Assembly: GCF_001647025.1 (NCBI RefSeq)
Contig: NZ_LUKQ02000041.1
Coordinates: 1-34,812, forward strand
Source of the DNA: Endozoicomonas atrinae
GTDB taxonomy: Bacteria; Pseudomonadota; Gammaproteobacteria; Pseudomonadales; Endozoicomonadaceae
Length of the DNA: 34,812 nucleotides
Direction: 5' to 3'
This document shows, in pieces, positions 17,922 to 26,277 of the stretch. How positions within the stretch are numbered: position 1 is the stretch's first letter; the number at the start of each line of letters is the position of its first letter. The translations under genes were made by a program, and so were the position numbers. The notes under the pieces are model-generated. The model was not told the DNA's origin, made no database searches, and was given only the letters and a program-made list of their open reading frames with translations.

Positions 17922-17948
17922 GAAAAAGAGACACTCGGTCTCTTTTTC
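17922..17948 (-). terminator. Terminator-like hairpin after miaB
   Basis: GAAAAAGAGAC (17922-17932) and GTCTCTTTTTC (17938-17948) form a perfect 11-bp stem with a 5-base loop. On the minus strand the distal arm ends in TCTCTTTTTC. The hairpin starts 6 bases beyond the miaB stop, so it fits an intrinsic terminator of miaB that separates it from the phoH operon. Confidence 0.75.
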
Positions 17949-17954
17949 AGTGAA

Positions 17955-19304
17955 TCAGGCAACGCTTTCAAGCTCGGAGCTGATCAGTGTGCCACGCAGA
18001 GAATGAGGCAACGCTTCAACAATCTCAACATCGGCAAAATGGCCAATCAGGCGAGGATCAGTGCATTGGAAGTTCACCACCCGGTTGCACTCTGTACGTC
18101 CTGATAATTGCCCTGGATCTTTCTTGGAGTAGCCGGTTACCAGAATCTTCTGGGTACTGCCGACCAGGCGTCGACTGATTTGAATAACCTGTTGATTAAT
18201 GCGGTTCTGCAGGATCTGCAGGCGCTGTTTCTTCACTTCCTCGGGAACATTGTCTTCCATGTCGGAAGCCGGAGTGCCAGGTCGTTTACTGAAGATAAAG
18301 CTGAAAGAGGCATCAAAGCCCACTTCGGCAATCAGGTTCATGGTATCTTCAAAGTCCTGATCGGTTTCCCCCGGGAAGCCGACGATGAAGTCTGAAGAAA
18401 GCTTCAGGTCAGGGCGGATCACCAGCAGCTGTCGGATCTTCTTCAGGTAGTCTTCAGCGGTGTGTTCCCGCTTCATCAGTTGCAGAACCCGGTCTGAACC
18501 ACTTTGTACTGGCAGGTGCAGATGGCTGACGAGTTCAGGGACTTCTGCGTAGACATTGACCAGGCTGTCCGAAAACTCCAGTGGATGAGAGGTGGTAAAG
18601 CGGATACGGTCAATCCCGTCAATGGCTGCCACCAGGGTGATCAATTCCGCCAGGTCACAGACAGTACCATCGTGCTTTTCACCACGAAAGGCATTTACGT
18701 TTTGTCCCAGCAGGTTGATTTCCCGAACGCCTTTTTCTGCCAGACCGTAACATTCAGCAATAACATCATCCATTGGACGGCTGATTTCTGCACCACGGGT
18801 ATAGGGCACGATGCAGTATGTGCAGTACTTGTCACAGCCTTCCATAATGGAAACAAATGCCGTTGGACCATCGACACTGGGTTCTGGCAGACGGTCAAAC
18901 TTTTCAATTTCCGGGAAGGTAACGTCGACGACAGGAATATGATTGGCCTTGCTGGCGTCAATCATTTCCGGTAAGCGGTGCAGGGTCTGTGGGCCAAATA
19001 CCACATCCACCTGAGGTGCACGCTTACGGATCTCATCACCTTCCTGGCTGGCGACACAGCCGCCAACCCCAATGATCAGGTCTGGGTTCTTTTCTTTGAG
19101 TTTTCTCCAGCGACCCAGCTGGTGGAAGAGTTTTTCCTGAGCCTTTTCCCGAACGGAACAGGTGTTCACCAGCAGGACATCCGCTTCTTCCGGGTTGTCC
19201 GTCAGCTCTAGGGTATGGGTCTCGCCGAGCAGATCGGCCATACGGGCGGAATCGTACTCGTTCATCTGACAACCGTGAGTCTTGATATACAGTTTTTTGC
19301 TCAT
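17955..19304 (-). CDS. miaB: tRNA-2-methylthio-N6-dimethylallyladenosine synthase
   Basis: MiaB is a radical-SAM methylthiotransferase that converts i6A37 to ms2i6A37 in tRNAs reading UNN codons. Starting at the ATG of [18 protein letters not shown], the auxiliary-cluster cysteines fall at residues 12, 49 and 83. The radical-SAM CxxxCxxC (CDKYCTYC) falls at 157, 161 and 164, the same numbers as in E. coli MiaB. This fixes the start at 19304, giving 449 residues. An open frame of 33 more codons upstream is part of a palindromic DNA element and is not family-like. The C-terminus has a TRAM-domain-like region (from about residue 375) with [15 protein letters not shown] hairpin terminator follows. 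The gene lies next to the phoH operon in the conserved order. Confidence 0.97.
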   Translation of the reverse strand: MSKKLYIKTHGCQMNEYDSARMADLLGETHTLELTDNPEEADVLLVNTCSVREKAQEKLFHQLGRWRKLKEKNPDLIIGVGGCVASQEGDEIRKRAPQVDVVFGPQTLHRLPEMIDASKANHIPVVDVTFPEIEKFDRLPEPSVDGPTAFVSIMEGCDKYCTYCIVPYTRGAEISRPMDDVIAECYGLAEKGVREINLLGQNVNAFRGEKHDGTVCDLAELITLVAAIDGIDRIRFTTSHPLEFSDSLVNVYAEVPELVSHLHLPVQSGSDRVLQLMKREHTAEDYLKKIRQLLVIRPDLKLSSDFIVGFPGETDQDFEDTMNLIAEVGFDASFSFIFSKRPGTPASDMEDNVPEEVKKQRLQILQNRINQQVIQISRRLVGSTQKILVTGYSKKDPGQLSGRTECNRVVNFQCTDPRLIGHFADVEIVEALPHSLRGTLISSELESVA

Positions 19305-19329
19305 TTCACACTTTACTGGCTTGTGCTCT

Positions 19330-19490
19330 GGAGCTTGTCTGGAAACAGTCTGCCCTGCTTTGACTGCCGGGAATTGGCCTATAAATCTGATTTCTCTCGT
19401 CAAATAGCGTTGCTATTCCCCTCGAAAAATCGAATTTCTATTCTCAATTCCCAGCAGCCTCATAACGGGCGCTGTTCCCAGGCAAGCTCC
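19330..19490. repeat. 161-bp symmetric imperfect palindrome upstream of miaB
   Basis: Three pairs of arms share one axis near 19410. The outer pair is GGAGCTTGTCTGGAAACAG (19330-19348) against 19472-19490 (17 of 19 complementary). The middle pair is CTGCCGGGAATTG (19364-19376) against CAATTCCCAGCAG (19445-19457; 12 of 13). The centre is AATAGC-GTT-GCTATT (19403-19417). Weaker similarity extends about 10-15 bases outward on each side. It lies 25 bases upstream of the miaB start and could fold into one long hairpin, as a MITE-like or palindromic repeat would. The rest of 19491-19795 holds no gene I can support; promoters for miaB and the DUF1820 gene must lie there. Confidence 0.75.
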
Positions 19491-19795
19491 AAAGGGCTCA
19501 AACCTGCAGCGAGGCTAAGCCTGTTGTTCGTAAACCGGGCATTATAGCTACCCAGCACCATGGAGGATAGTCAATGATATGTCCGGTTAAACAGTGATTG
19601 CATAGGCCGGGTTGTGGTCATTGCAGAGTCTGGCAGTGGGATGACGAATAATAGACCCTGTCAGGTTTGTACATTTCCAGTGTATTTAAGCAAACCATTG
19701 CGGTCAGGCTTTGTGTTATGATCTGCGCCCAGAAATCCTATTGTCAGCTTAAGCCGAAAAACGCTTGGGCAGAATTAACGTGGTATTAGAACCTA

Positions 19796-20122
19796 ATGGC
19801 GAAAACCCCCATTTTCCGTGTGATTTTTCAAAATCAGGGCGAAGTGTTTGAAATCTATGCCCGCCAGATCTTCCAGAGTGAACTCTGGGGCTTCATAGAG
19901 GTTGAGGAGTTTGTCTTCGGTGAGCGCAGTCAGCTTCTGGTTGACCCGGGTGAAGAGAAGCTCAAGGCAGCCTTTGAGGGGGTTAAGCGCAGCTATATTC
20001 CTCTGAATACGATTATTCGTATTGATGAGGTGGAAAAAGAGGGAACGGGCAAGGTGTCTGAAGCGAAAGGGGATAATGTTCGACCTTTTCCTGTGATGCC
20101 GCATATTCCCAGCAGGGATTGA
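19796..20122 (+). CDS. DUF1820 family protein
   Basis: This 108-residue cytoplasmic protein has the DUF1820 pattern: PIFRVIFQNQGEVFEIYAR at the start, then ELWGFIEVEEFVFGE, LVDPGEEKLKAAFEGVKRSYIP and LNTIIRIDEVEKEG. Function is unknown. The family is common in gammaproteobacteria and is often beside miaB, as here, where it is divergent from miaB. The ribosome binding site is weak. A clear GC-rich hairpin with a T-run follows at once. Confidence 0.88.
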   Translation: MAKTPIFRVIFQNQGEVFEIYARQIFQSELWGFIEVEEFVFGERSQLLVDPGEEKLKAAFEGVKRSYIPLNTIIRIDEVEKEGTGKVSEAKGDNVRPFPVMPHIPSRD

Positions 20123-20126
20123 TTTA

Positions 20127-20147
20127 GGGGGGGATATCCCCCCTTTT
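20127..20147 (+). terminator. Intrinsic terminator of the DUF1820 gene
   Basis: GGGGGG, ATAT and CCCCCC (within 20127-20143) form a self-complementary hairpin immediately followed by TTTT (20144-20147). It begins 5 bases after the DUF1820 stop and also lies just beyond the convergent membrane-protein gene. Confidence 0.8.
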
Positions 20148-20180
20148 GCTGATGGGTTACTTCATGCTTTCACTTCTGGG

Positions 20181-20819
20181 TCAGGCCGATACCTGACTGT
20201 CGTTTTGATATCGGTTTTTAAAGAGTAGATACAGACCACTACTCAGCAGAAGGTTGCCAAGCCCAATCAGGTACCGGAATAAATCCAGCCTGAGGTAGCC
20301 GGCCAGTGTGCCTTCCGTTCCGATAATCAACGCACCGGTAAAATAGCTGGCAACTGAAGCAATGATCAGCCACTTTGGGCCAGACTCTACCGATGAACGT
20401 AATAGCAGATATAATGCGAAAATCAGCAGTACTGCCATTTGCAGATCGCGGTAAATGATGTCTACACCGTACCATCGACAGACTTCGTAAACGACGCACA
20501 CTCCCAATATCAGCCTGCCCCAGGCTGCCCGACTCCAGCTGCTGACGGTAACGCCAAGACAGGTTGCAATTCCTGTCAGTGGAGGGGCAAGAAACATGGC
20601 GGCATTGACCAGCATTTCGTGCGGGCCAGCCCAGGCACTGGAGATACCATAACGCAGGCTACCCGTAATGGATGCCAGTGCCATTAGCAGGAATCCCAAC
20701 AGCGCAGCAGTGGCAGAAAAGCGATGTACTTCAGCAAAACCCTTTTGCTGTGCCATCAGGAATACAGCGAAAAGGCAGGCAAAGGCCAGTACGGCATCGG
20801 AAATGGCCAGAGAACTCAT
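20181..20819 (-). CDS. Multi-pass membrane protein, unrecognised
   Basis: This 212-residue protein has about six to seven hydrophobic segments, for example VLAFACLFAVFLMA, ATAALLGFLLMALASITGSL, AAMFLAPPLTGIATCLGV, LILGVCVVYEV, MAVLLIFALYLLL and LIGLGNLLLSSGLYLLF. Loops are short, and a conserved-looking WAGPHEMLVNAA segment stands before the third helix. I do not recognise a family or catalytic motif. The ATG at 20819 is preferred. A TTG three codons upstream also opens the frame. It follows hemL on the same strand across a hairpin-containing gap, so it may be transcribed separately. Confidence 0.6.
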   Translation of the reverse strand: MSSLAISDAVLAFACLFAVFLMAQQKGFAEVHRFSATAALLGFLLMALASITGSLRYGISSAWAGPHEMLVNAAMFLAPPLTGIATCLGVTVSSWSRAAWGRLILGVCVVYEVCRWYGVDIIYRDLQMAVLLIFALYLLLRSSVESGPKWLIIASVASYFTGALIIGTEGTLAGYLRLDLFRYLIGLGNLLLSSGLYLLFKNRYQNDSQVSA

Positions 20820-20861
20820 TGTTTGCAAGACGGTGTAACCATTGGATTATTTTCTACCTGG

Positions 20862-20910
20862 AGAGAACAAACAAGGCAGGTGTATGCAATTACTCCATAC
20901 CTCGTTCTCT
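20862..20910. terminator. Inverted repeat downstream of hemL
   Basis: AGAGAAC (20862-20868) pairs with GTTCTCT (20904-20910), and inside it AGGTGTATG (20878-20886) pairs with CATACCT (20896-20902) imperfectly. The structure starts 10 bases beyond the hemL stop. It probably marks the end of thiE-hemL transcripts, although a T-run is missing. Confidence 0.45.
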
Positions 20911-20920
20911 ATCTACTGAT

Positions 20921-22204
20921 TCAGCTCAGCCGGGCGAATGCTTTCTCTGCCGCCTTCAATGTGGCGTCCAGTTCTGCCTGACCATGGGCAATGGAAATGA
21001 ATCCAGCCTCAAATGCTGAGGGCGCCAAGTATACGCCATTATCCAGCATGCCATGGAAGAATTTGGCATAACGGTCAGTATCACACGCCATCACTTTGGC
21101 AAAACAGTCGACATTTTGCTGCTCTGTGAAAAATAGACCGAACATGCCGCCTACCTGAGACGTGGTGAAAGGAATACCGGCGATTTCTGCTTTTTCCTTC
21201 AGGCCTCTCAGCAGGGTAGCTGTTTTCTCAGTCAGGGCTTCATGAAAACCGTGGGTAGAGAGGTTTTCCAGTGTTGCCAGGCCAGCCGCCATGGCCAGAG
21301 GGTTGCCAGAGAGTGTTCCGGCCTGATACACAGGACCCAGTGGCGCCAGATGTTCCATAATGTCTCTTCGACCACCAAAAGCACCCACCGGCAGGCCACC
21401 GCCAATAATTTTACCCAGAGTTGTCAGGTCGGGCTTTACGCCGTAATAGGCTTGTGCACCACCGAGAGCAACACGGAAGCCAGTCATAACCTCGTCAAAT
21501 ATAAGAACAGTGCCGTATTCATCACAGAGCATGCGCAACCCTTCCAGAAAACCAGGGGCTGGTGGAATGCAGTTCATGTTGCCGGCTACTGGCTCAATGA
21601 TGATGCAGGCAATTTCATCACCTACCTGTTTGAAAGTGTCTTCAACCTCGGCAAGGTTGTTGTAGGTCAGAGTGATGGTTTTTTCGGCCAGCGCGGCGGG
21701 TACGCCCGGTGAATTGGGTACACCCAGAGTCAGAGCTCCTGAACCTGCTTTTACCAGCAGGGAGTCAGAGTGACCATGGTAGCAGCCTTCAAACTTGACG
21801 ATTCGATCACGGCCGGTAAAGCCGCGAGCCAGACGAATGGCACTCATGGTCGCTTCTGTACCGGAGTTGACCATGCGCAGAAGTTCCATGGAAGGAACCA
21901 TCTCCCGTACCATTTTGGCCAGTCGGGTTTCCAGCTCGGTTGGCGCACCAAAACTCAGGCCGGCAAGTGCCTGATCACGAACAGCAGCGATCACATCCGG
22001 GTGGTTGTGACCCAGTATCATAGGCCCCCAGGAGCCGATGTAGTCAATATATTCCCTGCCATCCACATCATAAAGATGCGCACCCCGGGCTTTTTTAAAA
22101 AAGATGGGCTTACCGCCAACTCCTTTAAATGCTCTGACCGGTGAGTTTACCCCCCCGGGGATGACCGTCTGGGCATCTTCAAAAAGTTCTTCCGAACGAG
22201 ACAT
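20921..22204 (-). CDS. hemL: Glutamate-1-semialdehyde 2,1-aminomutase
   Basis: This PLP enzyme converts glutamate-1-semialdehyde to 5-aminolevulinate, the C5-pathway entry to haem and other tetrapyrroles. The 427 residues match the family (E. coli 426). Visible segments are [29 protein letters not shown] (phosphate binding), [21 protein letters not shown] and [17 protein letters not shown]. The PLP Lys in this last stretch is residue 265, the position used in E. coli. The ATG at 22204 has AAGGA upstream. It follows thiE by 84 bases on the same strand, the thiE-hemL pairing common in gammaproteobacteria, probably as an operon. Confidence 0.97.
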   Translation of the reverse strand: MSRSEELFEDAQTVIPGGVNSPVRAFKGVGGKPIFFKKARGAHLYDVDGREYIDYIGSWGPMILGHNHPDVIAAVRDQALAGLSFGAPTELETRLAKMVREMVPSMELLRMVNSGTEATMSAIRLARGFTGRDRIVKFEGCYHGHSDSLLVKAGSGALTLGVPNSPGVPAALAEKTITLTYNNLAEVEDTFKQVGDEIACIIIEPVAGNMNCIPPAPGFLEGLRMLCDEYGTVLIFDEVMTGFRVALGGAQAYYGVKPDLTTLGKIIGGGLPVGAFGGRRDIMEHLAPLGPVYQAGTLSGNPLAMAAGLATLENLSTHGFHEALTEKTATLLRGLKEKAEIAGIPFTTSQVGGMFGLFFTEQQNVDCFAKVMACDTDRYAKFFHGMLDNGVYLAPSAFEAGFISIAHGQAELDATLKAAEKAFARLS

Positions 22205-22288
22205 GGTGGCAATTCCTTACTTAAAATATGCTGTGCAGATTAAACTCGATGTTATAGCAGCTATTCTTTATTTTGCGATGACGGGAGA

Positions 22289-22933
22289 TTAAACAGCTTC
22301 ACGCTGTGTATCGTGGAACAGAGCCATAAAACCCTGGGCCCGATCCCGGATATTCTGCGCCGCAAACAGGTTGTTTACGACGGCAACCATATCAGCGCCG
22401 GCAGAAATAACGTCAGAAGCATTGTCCATTGTAATGCCCCCAATAGCGACGATCGGCAGGTCAAACATTTCCCGGGCATCTGAAAGAATGGAAAGTTCAG
22501 CATTTTTTGCATCGGGCTTGGTTCGGGAGGGGAAAAACTTGCCAAAGGCAATATAGTTGGCGCCCTGCTCAACGGCTGCTTTTGCCTTTTCCAGAGAGTT
22601 CTCACAGCTGATACCGATAATGGCGTAATCACCCAGCCGCTCTCTGGCATAGGCAAGACTTTCATCCTGCTGACCAAGATGAACACCATCGGCCTCTACA
22701 TCAAGCGCCAACTCGACATCATCATTGATGATCAGCATGGCCTGGTATTGATGGCAAAGAACCTTCAGTGCTCCAGCCTGTCGCAGTCTTTTGCCGGAAT
22801 CGAGGCTTTTATCACGGTATTGAAGGACTTTCATACCGCCCATCAGAGCCTGTTCTACCGTCTCGATCAGTATTCTGTCATCGGGTTGCAGTTGACTATC
22901 GGTAACACCGTACAGGCCGTGAAATCTATGCAT
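22289..22933 (-). CDS. thiE: Thiamine-phosphate synthase
   Basis: ThiE condenses hydroxymethylpyrimidine pyrophosphate with thiazole phosphate to make thiamine monophosphate. The 214-residue TIM barrel shows the usual series: LYGVTD at the start, then VLQYRDK, LIINDDVELALDVEADGVHLGQ (pyrophosphate and Mg-binding region) and IIGISCEN. YIAFGKFFPSRTKPDA, PIVAIGGITMDN and GADMVAVVNNLF follow. It lies upstream of hemL on the same strand. No other thiamine genes are visible in the window. Confidence 0.95.
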   Translation of the reverse strand: MHRFHGLYGVTDSQLQPDDRILIETVEQALMGGMKVLQYRDKSLDSGKRLRQAGALKVLCHQYQAMLIINDDVELALDVEADGVHLGQQDESLAYARERLGDYAIIGISCENSLEKAKAAVEQGANYIAFGKFFPSRTKPDAKNAELSILSDAREMFDLPIVAIGGITMDNASDVISAGADMVAVVNNLFAAQNIRDRAQGFMALFHDTQREAV

Positions 22934-23051
22934 GGTCCATACCCAATTATTAAATAACCGGCAGAGTATACCAGTTTATTGCCCTTGTCTTTAGGGGACG
23001 TTCATTATTAGCCATGAGACCAGCTTTTATCATGTTCAGTTTGACTCTGCT

Positions 23052-24368
23052 CTAACAAAGGTCAGGCTTTCCCGGTAACGCATCAGAATCGATAGCAACA
23101 CTTCCGTTCCCTGATGTATTTTCTTCGCTGATTTCGGGAGAGGATTCACCCACGGCGCAGAGAATGCCTGCAACCGTATTGCCAACGACATTGGTAACAG
23201 TGCAACCAGCATCGGTAATCCGGTCAGTAGCAAGAATAATCGCCATGGCTTCAACCGGAAGACCCATGGTGTGTAACAGTACACCGGTAGATACTGCTGC
23301 TCCGCCAGGTATACCACCAGTTGCGACAGCCAGGAGAAAGGTAGTGAATCCCATGGTGCCCATTTCCAACAGGGTCAGGTCCACATGCCAGGCATTGGCT
23401 ACAAACAGAGCGGCAACAGTCATGTAAATGGCTGAGCCTGACATATTGATGGTAGCTCCCAGGGGGACAGTGAAGCCCGCGATATGTTCCGGGACTTTGA
23501 ACTTTTCGATCAGTGTCTGATACGTAATCGGGATGGAAGCATTAGAGCTGGCAGTGGAGAGGGCAAACATGACCTGTTCACGTGTGTGGCGGATAAACAC
23601 CATCGGGGAACGTTTAATGACCAGCCCAATCAATATTGGATAAATGACAAATAGCCAGAGGCTCATAATAAGCAGGCAGGTCACCACATAGGAAAGCACA
23701 CTTAAAATGCTGCTGCCGTTTAATGTGGCGGCCAGTTTGGCAGTTAGAAAGAAAACACCATAGGGTGCCAGGCTCATGACCATGCCAATCAGTTTCATCA
23801 TTACACTGTTCGCCAGGGAAAAAGCATTGCTGACACTGTGTGTTTCGTGATTTTCCAGTTTCTTTATGGCGACACCGGTAATGATTGCCATAAAGAGAAT
23901 CTGCAGGATATTGCCTTCCACCACCGCCTGAAAGGGGTTTACTGGTACCACATTAATAATCATATTCAGTAGCGATGGGAGTTCAGACTGGCCGGAACGA
24001 ACCAGTTGATCAACGTGGCCCAGGTTGGCACCAGTGCCTGGTGCAATCATCAATGTAATAACAATGGCTGACAGGATGGCAAAGAAGGTGTTGCCTAAAT
24101 AGATCCCAAATGTTTTCGCACCCAGTCGTCCAACCTGTGTAATGTCATTAAGGCTGCAAACGGCGTGGACAATAGAGACAAAAATAAGGGGGACAACCAG
24201 CATTTTTATCATTGCCACGAACATCACGCCAACGGCATGAAAGAGGCCACTGACCAGGTATTCCTGAATAAGACCTTCGGGGGAGGAGACCAGCTGGATA
24301 ATGATACCCGTGACCATACCCAGTATAAGGGCGATCAGTATCTGAGGGGCTAGATTTTTCTGCATCAT
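23052..24368 (-). CDS. DAACS-family amino acid:cation symporter, atypical
   Basis: This inner-membrane transporter has the glutamate-transporter (GltPh/EAAT) fold. GGAG five bases before the ATG at 24368 sets a 438-residue protein beginning MMQKNLAPQIL; the frame stays open further upstream but is not family-like. HP1 is TASSNASIPIT and HP2 is GGIPGGAAVSTG. TM7 reads GATINMSGSAIY where GltPh has NMDGT, so the sodium-site Asp312 is Ser. TM8 reads DRITDAGCTVTNVVGN: Asp394, Thr398 and Asn401 are kept, but Arg397 is Cys and Asp405 is Asn. Cys at the Arg397 position is what ASCT2 has, which suggests a neutral amino acid substrate. Loss of both sodium-site acids suggests altered ion coupling. These functional points are inference by alignment from memory. 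Confidence 0.88.
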   Translation of the reverse strand: MMQKNLAPQILIALILGMVTGIIIQLVSSPEGLIQEYLVSGLFHAVGVMFVAMIKMLVVPLIFVSIVHAVCSLNDITQVGRLGAKTFGIYLGNTFFAILSAIVITLMIAPGTGANLGHVDQLVRSGQSELPSLLNMIINVVPVNPFQAVVEGNILQILFMAIITGVAIKKLENHETHSVSNAFSLANSVMMKLIGMVMSLAPYGVFFLTAKLAATLNGSSILSVLSYVVTCLLIMSLWLFVIYPILIGLVIKRSPMVFIRHTREQVMFALSTASSNASIPITYQTLIEKFKVPEHIAGFTVPLGATINMSGSAIYMTVAALFVANAWHVDLTLLEMGTMGFTTFLLAVATGGIPGGAAVSTGVLLHTMGLPVEAMAIILATDRITDAGCTVTNVVGNTVAGILCAVGESSPEISEENTSGNGSVAIDSDALPGKPDLC

Positions 24369-24747
24369 ACACTCTCCACTCATCGTAAAAGTGAAACGGC
24401 TCTGCTGAACAATGCCCCCATTACTAACTTGGAACATTTTATCAGGAACAAGTTCCCGCTTGAGGTGAAATTTTGGTGTTTTTTTGGGGTAAATCATTAT
24501 TTTAGATGAAAATTGTCGAATTTCCTGATGGTGCCTGAAATCAAGGGGGCGGAGGATGCTTAACGAGATTTGGAAGGATTTACACGGGGGGGAGTGCATG
24601 GCAGTCGTGGCAAGATAGAGGTTGCAAGCGCTTTATCTGCCTCCACCACTTTATGTGGCTTAACAAAAGTGGGGCTGTCAGAAGCCAGAAAGCATTTCAG
24701 TAATTATTCGCTGCTATTGTTGTCAAACCTTGTTTTGGAGACGTGCC
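24369..24747. promoter_or_regulatory. Divergent promoter region, symporter and psuG
   Basis: This gap of about 380 bases lies between two divergent genes and should contain both promoters. The left part (24470-24515) is AT-rich with T-runs. A G-rich patch (ACGGGGGGG) lies near 24586. No RNA gene, repeat or conserved riboswitch was recognised. The psuG-proximal end has GGAG at 24737-24740. Confidence 0.4.
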
Positions 24748-25659
24748 ATGCCATCACAATGCCTCGATATCAGCCCTGAAGTTTCGAAAGCCCTGGCCAG
24801 GGGGCAGCCCGTGGTTGCACTGGAGTCAACCATTCTGAGTCATGGTATGCCCTGGCCTGAGAATGTTGAAACTGCTCATGCCGTGGAGAAAATCATTCGC
24901 GATACTGGTGCTGTGCCTGCTACCACGGCCATTTTGAAGGGGCGTCTGAAAGCAGGCCTTTCAGAAGCAGAAATTGACTATATCGGAAGCCACAGTCAGG
25001 AGATGCATAAAGCCAGTCGGCGGGATTTACCCTGGCTGATGGCCAAGGGAGAAAATGGAACCACCACGGTTGCATCCACTATGATCATTGCCGCAAAGGC
25101 CGGTATTCGTATTTTTGCTACCGGCGGTATTGGTGGTGTTCACCGTGGTGCCCAGGAAACCTTTGATATCTCTGCAGACTTGCAGGAGCTGGCCAGAACG
25201 CCGGTGGCGGTAGTCTGTGCAGGACCCAAGATTATTCTGGATCTTGGGTTGACGATGGAATATCTGGAAACCATGGGGGTTACCGTCGTTGGTTACGGTA
25301 CGCATAAGCTGCCTGGCTTCTACGTCCGGGAAACACAATGGGCGGTAGACTGTCGTGCAGACAGTCCAGTAGAGGTAGCTAATATTCTTCGTGCCCGTTG
25401 GTCGCTTGGAGTCGATGGTGGTGTATTAATTACCAACCCGGTTGAGAAGTCGCAGTCACTGACCCTGGAGGAAGTGGAAGTGATTATGGAAGGGGCTCTT
25501 CAGGACATGGCGTCGGAGGGGGTGACAGGAAAAGCCATTACCCCTTGGCTGATTAAAAGACTGCATGAAGCAACCAGAGGACGATCACTGGCGACAAATA
25601 TTGAGTTGCTGAAAAACAATGTTCAGCTGGCAGCTCAAATTGCCTGCGATTATTGCTGA
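24748..25659 (+). CDS. psuG: Pseudouridine-5'-phosphate glycosidase
   Basis: PsuG cleaves pseudouridine 5'-phosphate to uracil and ribose 5-phosphate (reversibly) in pseudouridine breakdown. The start is ATG 24748, seven bases after GGAG; a TTG at 24730 overlaps that site. The resulting 303 residues fit the family (E. coli 312). Characteristic stretches are VVALESTILSHGMPWPEN, PATTAILKGRLKAGL, RDLPWLMAKGENGTTTVAST, FATGGIGGVHRGAQETFDIS and CAGPKIILDLGLTMEYLET. The Asn-containing GRSLATNIELLKNN closes the sequence. No psuK kinase or nucleoside transporter gene is adjacent, unlike many psuGK operons. A strong terminator follows. Confidence 0.95.
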   Translation: MPSQCLDISPEVSKALARGQPVVALESTILSHGMPWPENVETAHAVEKIIRDTGAVPATTAILKGRLKAGLSEAEIDYIGSHSQEMHKASRRDLPWLMAKGENGTTTVASTMIIAAKAGIRIFATGGIGGVHRGAQETFDISADLQELARTPVAVVCAGPKIILDLGLTMEYLETMGVTVVGYGTHKLPGFYVRETQWAVDCRADSPVEVANILRARWSLGVDGGVLITNPVEKSQSLTLEEVEVIMEGALQDMASEGVTGKAITPWLIKRLHEATRGRSLATNIELLKNNVQLAAQIACDYC

Positions 25660-25663
25660 ACAG

Positions 25664-25699
25664 AAAAGAGTAGTCACAGATCAGTTGACTACTCTTTTT
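25664..25699 (+). terminator. Intrinsic terminator of psuG
   Basis: AAAAGAGTAGTCA (25664-25676) and TGACTACTCTTTT (25686-25698) form a perfect 13-bp stem with a 9-base loop and a closing T-run. It sits 5 bases after psuG and 6 bases before the convergent GNAT stop, so it probably works in both directions. Confidence 0.88.
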
Positions 25700-25704
25700 C
25701 CTGA

Positions 25705-26256
25705 TTACCAGATTTCAGGCTTATTCATCGCCTCGACGCATTGTGGTTTGCCATCGATTGGCTCAATCTCCTTACTGACCAGTGACTGGCCTAACCAACC
25801 TTCCGGGTGGGACAAAGGCAGTGGCGCCTTGATCACGGTTTCACTGACAGGTCCAAATCCTGTGCGTGAGTAATAGTTTGGGTCACCGTAAGTGAATACC
25901 AACTTTGTGCCATTGTCTTTTAATGTGCTCAGGCCAAAATTGATTAGTGCCTGGCCTGTGCCTTTACCTTGGTGATCAGTGCTGACCGCAACGGGAGACA
26001 GCAGAAAGGCATCAATATCGCTGTCAAAGGTTAGTCGGGAAAAAATAATGCAGCCTGCAACCTGTTCACCAGGGGGGCGACTATGATCCCGGGCAACAAA
26101 AACAAAGAGGTCACTGTTGTTCGTTGTATTCATTACTTCATAGGCCAGGTTACCGACCATGATTCCTTCCGCTTCGCTTTCTGAGTCAGTAAAGGTTCTG
26201 GTAAATAGATTTCTGATCTCGTCAGTTTCGCCTGGGTTATAAACTGAAAATTCCAC
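25705..26256 (-). CDS. GNAT-family N-acetyltransferase
   Basis: This GCN5-related acetyltransferase has about 183 residues. The acetyl-CoA loop is visible in VSTDHQGKGTGQALINFGL (Q-x-x-G-x-G/A pattern), after a beta strand LLSPVAV. The C-terminal YSRTGFGPV is the usual YxxxGF segment. The sequence resembles the YhbS/COG3153 group; the substrate is unknown. The frame opens with TTG at 26277, but a strong GGAGG stands nine bases before a GTG at 26256, so the GTG start (EFSVYNPGETDEI follows) is preferred. An ATG in the same stretch is out of frame. It lies 21 bases after the MerR-methyltransferase gene on the same strand, so the two should form one operon. Confidence 0.82.
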   Translation of the reverse strand: MEFSVYNPGETDEIRNLFTRTFTDSESEAEGIMVGNLAYEVMNTTNNSDLFVFVARDHSRPPGEQVAGCIIFSRLTFDSDIDAFLLSPVAVSTDHQGKGTGQALINFGLSTLKDNGTKLVFTYGDPNYYSRTGFGPVSETVIKAPLPLSHPEGWLGQSLVSKEIEPIDGKPQCVEAMNKPEIW

Positions 26257-26277
26257 GTTTCCATACCTCCAAATCAA

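Noticed and set aside
19305-19403. 33-codon N-terminal extension of MiaB
   Set aside because: The extension is encoded by the palindromic element and breaks the family numbering. Starting at 19304 puts all six cluster cysteines at the E. coli positions.
24369-24599. 77-codon N-terminal extension of the symporter
   Set aside because: It is basic and not membrane-like, and a GGAG site stands five bases before the ATG at 24368, where the family-like sequence begins.
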